Source: an uncultured Bacilli bacterium (lineage in GTDB: Bacteria > Bacillota_I > Bacilli_A > RF39 > UBA660). Taken from it: a stretch of DNA of 5,429 nucleotides. The notes below the pieces were generated by a model. That model was not told the DNA's origin and did no database searches. It saw only the letters and a list, made by a program, of their open reading frames with translations. This document shows positions 1 to 4,412 of the stretch, one piece after another; position 1 is the first letter of the stretch, and each line of letters begins with the position of its first letter. The stretch is from positions 1 to 5,429 of the forward strand of contig CALVLG010000064.1 of NCBI GenBank assembly GCA_944336815.1, read 5' to 3'. Position numbers and translations under genes: made by a program.

Positions 1-212
1 ATTTATGTCTTTTTTATTAAATAAAAAAGTATTGATGATTTTTGTTCACCAACACTATTTATAATACAACCTAAAGAAAATGTAAAATTTTTCTTTTTTT
101 AATACTCTAGTTAAAACAGCAGGTTATTATTGGTTAGTTAAAAATTTATATGCAAAAAAATATAACGCTATAAACGCTATTAAAAATAAATATAGTAAAA
201 CTTGATTATAAC

Positions 213-228
213 TTTTGATATGTCAAAA
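213..228. promoter_or_regulatory. Palindrome TTTTGA-N4-TCAAAA, possible operator
   Basis: A perfect 6+6 base inverted repeat with a 4-base centre (TATG), about 110 bases upstream of the 338 gene. The same half-sites recur at 301-315 with a 3-base centre. Similar half-sites at two places before one gene suggest protein-binding sites, but A/T-only palindromes arise easily in DNA of this composition and no regulator is encoded nearby. Confidence 0.25.
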
Positions 229-300
229 ATTCTTTATTGAACAATCTTGTTTTATATTTGTTTCTAGTGTTTAATTATGTGAAAGGTTTTGTCCAATATT

Positions 301-315
301 TTTTGAAAATCAAAA
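301..315. promoter_or_regulatory. Palindrome TTTTGA-N3-TCAAAA, possible operator
   Basis: Second copy of the TTTTGA/TCAAAA inverted repeat, with AAA as its centre. It ends 10 bases before the AGGAGG ribosome binding site of the gene at 338, so a protein bound here could block transcription, or a hairpin in the mRNA could affect ribosome loading. The identical half-sites shared with 213-228 are what make it worth listing; chance remains plausible. Confidence 0.25.
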
Positions 316-337
316 TAAAAAATGTAGGAGGTTTTAT

Positions 338-556
338 ATGGATAGAAATCATGAACAATTTAGAGAAAAAATAAAACAATTAGTTGGAAAGAAAGTACTT
401 TTTAAATTAACTGATGATGTTGATGATGAAGGTTTAATGGGTGCATTACTTTCTTTAAATGATCACTTGATTATTGAACGAGAAGGCGTTAAGCTAATTA
501 TAGAATTAAATGAGCTTTTTTACATTGAAGAATACAAAGATAATGTTAAAAAATAA
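338..556 (+). CDS. Small acidic protein, SH3/Sm-like barrel suspected
   Basis: A 72-residue protein of unknown function. The ATG start is well supported by a perfect AGGAGG (326-331) six bases upstream. There is no signal peptide, membrane segment or cysteine. A short charged N-terminal helix (residues 2-15) is followed by alternating hydrophobic strands: LVGKKVLFKL, GLMGALLSLNDHLIIE, VKLIIELNELFYIEEY. The pattern 'LVGKKV...G.L.S..DHL.......I....I.YI' resembles small Sm-like/SH3-like barrels, including the DUF2642 type of Firmicutes; this is fold-level resemblance from inspection only. It is probably cytoplasmic. The gene ends 20 bases before the open frame of an integrase remnant, so it may be cargo of the element that left that scar. 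Two TTTTGA/TCAAAA palindromes upstream could be its control sites. Confidence 0.75.
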   Translation: MDRNHEQFREKIKQLVGKKVLFKLTDDVDDEGLMGALLSLNDHLIIEREGVKLIIELNELFYIEEYKDNVKK

Positions 557-575
557 AGTTTTTATCAAGTGTTGA

Positions 576-917
576 GTAAAGGAAATATATTTGATTTTTG
601 GTACTAGCACATTGTTGCCTACAATGATTGATAGACGTAAAATAAAAGCTTGTGAAAAAGCTAATATACGCCCTATTACTTTACATCAATTTAGACACAG
701 CCATGCTACTTTTTTACTTCAAAAAGGCATTATGGTAAATGAAGTGTCAAAAAGACTAGGACATAGTAAAACTAGTACAACTTTGGATATTTATAGTCAT
801 ACTGATTTAACACAAGAAAAAAGAGTGTTTGACACTCTTAATTCTGTTAGATTTAATATTTTCACGACAATGAAATATAAGTTTAAATCTATATTAAAAC
901 GATTAAAATCGCTCTAA
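576..917 (+). pseudogene. Tyrosine integrase, C-terminal catalytic remnant
   Basis: Open frame from just after a TGA at 573 to TAA at 917, carrying only the C-terminal half of a phage/ICE-type tyrosine recombinase. Numbering from the TTG at 591, it keeps the 'IDRR' lead-in (13-16), the catalytic HxxR box in LHQFRHSHAT (His32, Arg35), the RLGHSKTSTTLDIYSHT segment with the third-box His58 and the nucleophilic Tyr68, and a normal C-terminal tail. Full-length relatives are about 350-400 residues. The arm-binding domain, core-binding domain and first catalytic Arg are absent, so it cannot recombine DNA alone. No proper start codon exists: the TTG lies inside the conserved domain. The reading frame has no internal stop, so the truncation looks recent or the fragment is short enough to have escaped decay. 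Its end is 12 bases from the 3' end of tRNA-Gly, the usual insertion point for such enzymes. Confidence 0.85.
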
Positions 918-921
918 TACC

Positions 922-929
922 AAAAAAAA
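922..929 (-). terminator. U8 tract ending tRNA-Gly transcript
   Basis: Eight A residues on the plus strand give a run of eight U directly after the encoded CCA of the minus-strand tRNA. The folded acceptor and T arms followed by U8 can act as the terminator. It also separates the tRNA from the converging integrase remnant. Confidence 0.5.
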
Positions 930-1003
930 TGGAGCAGATGATGGGAATCGAACCCACGTGGTCAGCTTGGAAGGCTGAAGTTCTACCATTAAACTACATC
1001 TGC
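930..1003 (-). tRNA. tRNA-Gly (anticodon UCC)
   Basis: A 74-base cloverleaf on the minus strand. The acceptor stem is GCAGATG (997-1003) paired with CATCTGC (934-940), discriminator U at 933, and the 3' CCA is encoded (930-932). The D stem is GTTT/GAAC with an AATGGTA loop; the anticodon stem is TCAGC/GCTGA with loop CTTCCAA (967-973) and anticodon TCC at 969-971; the T arm carries TTCGATT. U73 and anticodon UCC identify glycine, reading GGA and GGG. It stands alone with its own promoter (1023-1050). Its 3' end faces an integrase remnant, which suggests it has served as an attachment site. Confidence 0.97.
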
Positions 1004-1022
1004 GTTTCATTTGATATGTTTT

Positions 1023-1050
1023 ATTATATCATAAGTATATGGAATATCAA
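1023..1050 (-). promoter_or_regulatory. Promoter of tRNA-Gly
   Basis: On the minus strand, TTGATA (-35, 1045-1050) and a perfect TATAAT (-10, 1023-1028) are separated by 16 bases. Transcription would start near 1016, leaving about a dozen bases of 5' leader before the mature tRNA end at 1003. This is a strong, conventional vegetative promoter. Confidence 0.75.
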
Positions 1051-1116
1051 CGTTTTTTTGCTAAAAATGATAAAAAAATATGATAAAATTTTATTTAGAA
1101 AGAGAGTGTGTCTGAT

Positions 1117-1590
1117 ATGTCATTACCAAAAGTTAAAGAATACTTAAAAAAATACAATATGGAAAATGATATTTTGCTATTTGATGGTAGTAGTGCCACA
1201 GTGAAAGAAGCTGCTCATGAATTAAATTGCACGGAAGGAGATATTGCAAAAACATTGGCTTTTTATGTATTAGATAAACCAATTTTGATTTTAATGGCAG
1301 GTGATGCAAAGTGTCAAAATAGTTTATTTAAAAAGGTTTTTCATGAAAAAGCTAAAATGATTCCTTTTGCAGATGTAGAAAGAGTAATTGGGCATGCGCC
1401 AGGTGGAGTTTGTCCTTTTGGAATAAATGAAGAAGTTAAAGTTTATTTTGATGAATCTTTAAAAAAACATGAGTATGTTTATCCAGCATGTGGTTCCTCT
1501 AATAGCGCTATTAAATTAAGTATTGAAAGCCTTTGTAAGGTCGTGCCAAAACACGAATGGATTAATGTTTCAGAGCCATTTCAAGAGTAA
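1117..1590 (+). CDS. YbaK/EbsC-family aminoacyl-tRNA deacylase
   Basis: A 157-residue single-domain protein of the YbaK/ProRS-editing (INS) superfamily. These enzymes hydrolyse wrongly charged tRNA in trans; YbaK proper clears Cys-tRNA(Pro). The exact substrate here cannot be told from sequence. Family marks: the SSAT segment (25-28), catalytic Lys45 in DIAKTLAF (the equivalent of E. coli YbaK Lys46), AGDAK (61-65), GHAPGGVCPFG (92-102) and GSSNSAI (126-132). The length is normal and no key residue is missing. A GTG at 1108 is also in frame, but AGAGAG (1101-1106) sits 10 bases before the ATG at 1117 and almost touches the GTG, and relatives start like MSxxKVKxY, so ATG is chosen. The protein is cytoplasmic. 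A weak promoter is possible (TTGCTA at 1058, TATGAT at 1079, short 15-base spacer). The gene appears monocistronic, divergent from tRNA-Gly, and is followed by a weak A6/T6 hairpin (1605-1621). Confidence 0.93.
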   Translation: MSLPKVKEYLKKYNMENDILLFDGSSATVKEAAHELNCTEGDIAKTLAFYVLDKPILILMAGDAKCQNSLFKKVFHEKAKMIPFADVERVIGHAPGGVCPFGINEEVKVYFDESLKKHEYVYPACGSSNSAIKLSIESLCKVVPKHEWINVSEPFQE

Positions 1591-1623
1591 AAAAACAAAA
1601 TGATAAAAAATATAATTTTTTAG

Positions 1624-1652
1624 TTGACAAACCATAACTTATCGGTTAGTAT
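1624..1652 (+). promoter_or_regulatory. Promoter of small RNA 1
   Basis: A perfect TTGACA (1624-1629), a 17-base spacer and TAGTAT (1647-1652, four of six matches to TATAAT). Transcription would start near 1659, exactly at the first hairpin of the RNA unit. The optimal -35 box and spacing make it credible although the -10 is not ideal. Confidence 0.6.
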
Positions 1653-1658
1653 ATGAAT

Positions 1659-1793
1659 TACCAATTCACTTAACAAGGCGAATTGGTGCTAGTATCACAC
1701 TAGTCAACCCCTTTTTATTCTTTTAGGAAGAGCCTTCAGGGGACTCTTCCGAAGTGAGTACTTTAAAGCCTATTCTAATTGAATAGGTTTTTT
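1659..1793 (+). ncRNA. Unrecognised structured small RNA 1 upstream of recG
   Basis: About 135 bases with no plausible open frame, its own promoter before it and an intrinsic terminator at its end. Hairpins in order: ACCAATTC (1660-1667) with GAATTGGT (1680-1687), 8 bp; CTAGT (1689-1693) with ACTAG (1699-1703), 5 bp; GGAAGAG (1726-1732) with CTCTTCC (1744-1750), 7 bp around the 11-base loop CCTTCAGGGGA; and the terminator stem. A CCCC run at 1708-1711 could form a pseudoknot with GGGG in that loop. It is unlikely to be a recG leader, because the terminator ends at 1793 and recG has its own promoter starting at 1799. I see no match to tmRNA, 4.5S, RNase P, T-box or any common riboswitch consensus I know. 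It may be a trans-acting small RNA; its loop is complementary to small RNA 2. Confidence 0.55.
1766..1793 (+). terminator. Intrinsic terminator of small RNA 1
   Basis: CCTATTC (1769-1775) pairs with GAATAGG (1781-1787) around a TAATT loop, followed by six T (1788-1793). A G-U and A-T pairs can extend the stem into the flanks. This is a textbook Rho-independent terminator lying just before the recG promoter, which insulates recG from upstream transcription. Confidence 0.85.
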
Positions 1794-1798
1794 CGTGT

Positions 1799-1827
1799 TT
1801 GAAACAAAATGTTGTTTTTTGTATAAT
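1799..1827 (+). promoter_or_regulatory. Promoter of recG
   Basis: TTGAAA (-35, 1799-1804), an exact 17-base spacer, then a perfect TATAAT (-10, 1822-1827). Transcription would begin near 1834, about 10 bases before the recG ATG at 1844. The position rules out the in-frame TTG at 1799 as a start, since that TTG is part of the -35 box. Confidence 0.8.
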
Positions 1828-1843
1828 ATTTTTAGGTGATTTT

Positions 1844-3823
1844 ATGAACTTGCAAAATTTAAAAGGGATTGGCGAGAAAAACATTGAATATTTATATAAA
1901 GCTGATATATACACAATTGAAGATTTAGTTACATATTATCCTTATCGTTATCAAGTATTAAAGCCGGAATCATTGGAAACAACTTTACCTTTAACAACAG
2001 TGACCATAAATGCTAAAGTTGTCGATGTAGGAAAAGTAAGTTTTATTCGTAAAAATTTTAATTCTTATCGTTTTAAAGCGGAGTCGTATGGTCATATTTT
2101 TAATGTTACGATTTTTAATCGGGCTTTTATTAAAAGAAATATGAGTGTTGGTAAAGAAATTACTTTAATCGGCAAATATGAGGCGAAAAAAAATTCTTTT
2201 GTTGCCCAAGACATAAAATTGCTGGCTATTATGGAAGCTAAAATTCTTCCTTTATATCATGTGATTAAAGGGGTAAAAAGTGCTTCTTTAAATAAGTGGA
2301 TCTTAGAAGGAATAAACGAAGATATTTTAGATTATATTCCAGAAAAATACCAAAAGAAATATCGTTTGATGCCAAAGAAAGAAGCTTTATTACAAGTTCA
2401 TAATCCGACCGATGAAAAAAAACTTTATGTTGCTAGACAAAGACTTATTTATGAAGAACTTTTTGTTTTTATGTTTAAGATTCAATATTTGAAATCATTA
2501 AAAGATAAAGAAGTAGGAATTGCCAAAAGTTTTGAGAAAGAAAACATTGATACTTTTATTAAAAATTTGCCTTTTCCATTAACAAATGATCAACAAAAAG
2601 CAATTATGGATGGATTATCAGATTTAAAATCTTCTAAAAGAATGAATCGTTTATTGTTAGGTGATGTTGGTTCTGGTAAAACTGTCGTTGGCGCTGTACT
2701 TTTATATGCAAATTATCTTGCTGGTTATCAAAGTGCTTTTATGGCGCCGACAGAAATATTAGCTTTACAACATTTTGAGACTATTAGAAAAATGTTTCAA
2801 AAGACAAATGTTCAAATAGATTATTTAGTTGGTAGCATGAGTAAAAAAGAGAAAAAAAGTATTTTGGAAAAACTAAAAAATGGGAAAATAGATATTTTGA
2901 TTGGGACTCATGCAATTTTAAATGAACATTTATATTTTAAAAATCTGGGGTTTATAATTACTGATGAACAGCACCGGTTTGGGGTAAATCAACGGGAGTT
3001 ATTAACTCAAAAAGGGCTTAAACCAGACATGTTATTTATGAGTGCGACACCTATACCAAGAACTTATGCTTTAACGATTTATGGAGATATGGATACTTCT
3101 TTAATTAAAGAAAAGCCAATGGGAAGAAAAGAAATAATTACTAAAGTGGTAAAAGAAAAAGATTTGAAAGAAGTTCTTTTTCAAGTTTTAGAAGCAATCA
3201 AAAGAAATGAACAAGTTTATGTTGTCGCGCCAACAATTTTAGAAAATGAAACAAATGATTTGAAAGATGTGTATTTATTAAAAGAAAAATTTTCCTTGGC
3301 ATTTCATGAGAAAGTACCAATTGGTGTTTTACATGGGAAATTAAAAAAAACGGAAAAAGATGAAGTTATGAATGATTTTAAACTGGGGCGAAGTAAGATT
3401 CTTATTTCGACAACGGTGGTTGAAGTTGGCGTTGATGTTAAAGACGCTACAATGATGATTGTTTTTAATGCTGAACGTTTTGGCTTGGCGACTTTACATC
3501 AATTAAGAGGAAGAGTTGGAAGAAGTGACAAACAAAGTTATTGTTATTTGATTTGTAATGAAGAAAAGGAAAGATTAAAGGTTTTAGAAGAAAGTAATGA
3601 TGGTTTCTATATTAGTGAGAAAGATTTTGAGTTTCGTGGGGAAGGGGATTTGTTTGGCGTAAAACAGAGTGGTGATATGACTTTTAAAATTGCTAATTTA
3701 AAACGAGATTATTCAATTTTATTAAAAGCTAAGACAGATGTTTTAGAATTTTTACAAAGTGAAAAATATAAAAGCAGTTTATCTTTTTTAGAAATTATTT
3801 CAAAAATTGATTTTACCAATTGA
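1844..3823 (+). CDS. recG: ATP-dependent DNA helicase RecG
   Basis: A 659-residue RecG, slightly shorter than the B. subtilis and E. coli proteins (about 680-690). RecG is a monomeric superfamily 2 double-strand translocase that remodels stalled replication forks and branch-migrates Holliday junctions in the cytoplasm. Domains: an N-terminal LKGIG helix-hairpin-like start; an OB-fold wedge domain (about 50-130) that splits the fork; helicase lobe 1 with PFPLTNDQ (243-250), Walker A GDVGSGKT (273-280), the APTE motif (301-304), DEQH box (374-377) and SAT (400-402); lobe 2 with HGK (497-499), TTVVEVGVDV (523-532) and QLRGRVGR (553-560); and the RecG C-terminal hook RGEGDLFGVKQSG (598-610). All catalytic motifs are intact. 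The ATG at 1844 is preceded by AGGTGA (1834-1839); an upstream in-frame TTG at 1799 is rejected because it lies in the promoter. The gene is monocistronic, insulated on both sides by small RNA units. Confidence 0.98.
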   Translation: MNLQNLKGIGEKNIEYLYKADIYTIEDLVTYYPYRYQVLKPESLETTLPLTTVTINAKVVDVGKVSFIRKNFNSYRFKAESYGHIFNVTIFNRAFIKRNMSVGKEITLIGKYEAKKNSFVAQDIKLLAIMEAKILPLYHVIKGVKSASLNKWILEGINEDILDYIPEKYQKKYRLMPKKEALLQVHNPTDEKKLYVARQRLIYEELFVFMFKIQYLKSLKDKEVGIAKSFEKENIDTFIKNLPFPLTNDQQKAIMDGLSDLKSSKRMNRLLLGDVGSGKTVVGAVLLYANYLAGYQSAFMAPTEILALQHFETIRKMFQKTNVQIDYLVGSMSKKEKKSILEKLKNGKIDILIGTHAILNEHLYFKNLGFIITDEQHRFGVNQRELLTQKGLKPDMLFMSATPIPRTYALTIYGDMDTSLIKEKPMGRKEIITKVVKEKDLKEVLFQVLEAIKRNEQVYVVAPTILENETNDLKDVYLLKEKFSLAFHEKVPIGVLHGKLKKTEKDEVMNDFKLGRSKILISTTVVEVGVDVKDATMMIVFNAERFGLATLHQLRGRVGRSDKQSYCYLICNEEKERLKVLEESNDGFYISEKDFEFRGEGDLFGVKQSGDMTFKIANLKRDYSILLKAKTDVLEFLQSEKYKSSLSFLEIISKIDFTN

Positions 3824-3848
3824 CAAAAATGCAAAAAAATAATATGCT
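3820..3848 (+). promoter_or_regulatory. Promoter of small RNA 2, overlapping recG stop
   Basis: A perfect TTGACA (3820-3825), a 17-base spacer, then TATGCT (3843-3848, four of six matches). The -35 box overlaps the recG TGA stop (3821-3823). Transcription would start near 3855. The same TTGACA-17-weak -10 layout precedes small RNA 1. Confidence 0.5.
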
Positions 3849-3854
3849 TTATAT

Positions 3855-3951
3855 AGCATAGCTATAAACGCTGTGCCGATATGCATTCACGATTAATTTT
3901 GAGTGCGTATCTAACAAACCCCCTGAAGGAGCCTTTGTGGCTCCATTTTTT
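3855..3951 (+). ncRNA. Unrecognised structured small RNA 2 downstream of recG
   Basis: About 97 bases with no plausible gene, ending in an intrinsic terminator. The central feature is an 11-bp stem: GATATGCATTC (3878-3888) pairs throughout with GAGTGCGTATC (3901-3911) around a 12-base loop. Two of the pairs are U-G wobbles that exist only in the plus-strand RNA (they would be A-C mismatches on the other strand), so the structure points to plus-strand transcription. A single-stranded segment follows, with CCCCTGAAGG (3920-3929) directly before and overlapping the terminator stem. That segment is the exact complement of the loop in small RNA 1. Alternatively, this is only the structured 3' UTR of recG, since read-through from recG would also contain it. 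I do not recognise a known RNA family. Confidence 0.5.
3928..3951 (+). terminator. Intrinsic terminator of recG and small RNA 2
   Basis: GGAGCC (3928-3933) pairs with GGCTCC (3939-3944) around a TTTGT loop, followed by A and six T (3946-3951). This strong GC-rich stem would stop both recG transcripts and the proposed small RNA. Its first two bases belong to the segment complementary to small RNA 1, so pairing of the two RNAs could compete with the terminator stem. Confidence 0.88.
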
Positions 3952-3970
3952 GGTTAATTGTCAAATAGTG
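3952..3970 (-). repeat. Probable ISL3-type inverted-repeat end
   Basis: Read on the minus strand this is CACTATTTGACAATTAACC, a form I associate with the outer ends of ISL3-family elements (a TATTTGACA core running to a terminal CC). It lies on the 3' side of the minus-strand transposase remnant, where such an end belongs, and immediately after the recG/small RNA 2 terminator. No matching end is evident on the other side of the remnant, near 4311-4412. A short hairpin GTGC/GCAC follows at 3968-3980. Confidence 0.4.
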
Positions 3971-4025
3971 CGCGTAGCACAAAGTAATTGCAAGAAATGG
4001 TGAATGTAAAATTAAACATTTGCTA

Positions 4026-4310
4026 TTATTTGGTTAAATCTTTAGCAATATGATGTTTAGTATTATTAGAAATAAGGTAACCAAGATCAACAATACTTGT
4101 AGATAAAGTAAAAGCATGATTACAATATTTATATAAATATCTTTGCTTGTGAAGCTTTAGAATAGAAGGATAACCAGAAACAGAAGGAATTTTAATATTC
4201 GAAATATTAAAACCATGTTTTTCAAAATTCTTATCAAAAGCAACTTCACATTTGGAACAACAAGTAGGTTGATAGGAAAGTAATTCATATGGTAAAAATA
4301 TAGAAAAAAA
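4026..4310 (-). pseudogene. ISL3-family transposase, N-terminal remnant
   Basis: A minus-strand open frame of 94 codons with no start codon, ending at TAA (4026-4028). It encodes only the N-terminal zinc-ribbon part of an ISL3-type transposase (full length about 400-430 residues). Recognisable blocks in order: PTCCSKCE, KHGFNISNIKIPSVSGYP, LKLHKQRYLYKYCNHAFT and STSIVDLGYLISNNTKHHIAKDL, the classic family order. The helix-turn-helix and DDE catalytic domain are gone. The second zinc-binding CxxC has become YxxC (the Tyr codon is at 4131-4133), so even the zinc site is broken. After the TAA there are more stops and no transposase sequence until the probable element end at 3952-3970, so an internal deletion removed the body. 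The remnant sits between recG and fic and marks a site of past insertion. Confidence 0.8.
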
Positions 4311-4412
4311 TTAACGCAATCACAAAATATGTTAAAAAAATGTTAAAAATTTAACGTGTTTCTTGTATCTGCTAAAAAAATAGTGTAATATTATATACGA
4401 GGAGATAATAAT
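4311..4412 (+). promoter_or_regulatory. Upstream region of fic with palindrome
   Basis: An A/T-rich control region. ATGTTAAAAA occurs twice in tandem form around 4330-4349, and GTTAAA (4342-4347) and TTTAAC (4350-4355) form a 14-base palindrome that could be an operator. A weak promoter candidate is TTGTAT (4363-4368) with TAATAT (4386-4391) at a 17-base spacing. The fic ribosome binding site AGGAG is at 4400-4404. None of the promoter elements is a strong match. Confidence 0.35.

Larger units (their letters stand above)
1..337. other. AT-rich left flank without a convincing gene
   Basis: No open frame here has a start codon, a ribosome binding site and a recognisable product. The best open stretch is 86-205 on the plus strand, 39 codons with no start, reading roughly as a short Lys/Tyr/Asn-rich peptide; it could be a gene fragment but I cannot identify it. 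Bases 49-70 loosely resemble the insertion-sequence end found at 3952-3970. Two TTTTGA/TCAAAA palindromes lie at 213-228 and 301-315. The stretch reads as decayed mobile-element DNA followed by the control region of the small gene at 338. Confidence 0.5.

Noticed and set aside
86..205. 39-codon open stretch in the left flank
   Set aside because: No start codon, no ribosome binding site and no recognisable similarity; not enough to call a gene.
929..1147. Plus-strand open frame of 72 codons
   Set aside because: It runs antisense across the tRNA-Gly gene and its promoter and into the deacylase start; the translation has no protein-like features.
1605..1621. A6/T6 hairpin after the deacylase gene as a terminator
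   Set aside because: The stem is only A-T pairs and would be unstable; it may help termination but is too weak to list as a feature.
1655..1793. Riboswitch or T-box leader controlling recG
   Set aside because: The terminator is followed by a complete separate recG promoter, and none of the conserved cores of T-box, SAM, TPP, glycine, fluoride, purine or ZTP elements is visible.
1723..1914. Minus-strand open frame of 63 codons
   Set aside because: It is antisense to small RNA 1 and the recG promoter and start; no ribosome binding site or family resemblance.
166..3873. Shared 12-base string GCTATAAACGCT at about 166-177 and 3860-3871
   Set aside because: A match of this length is expected about once by chance in a window of this size and composition, and the flanks do not match.
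3926..3957. Tiny reading frame: AAGGAG followed by GTG and six codons
   Set aside because: It overlaps the terminator hairpin exactly; the apparent ribosome binding site is part of the stem.
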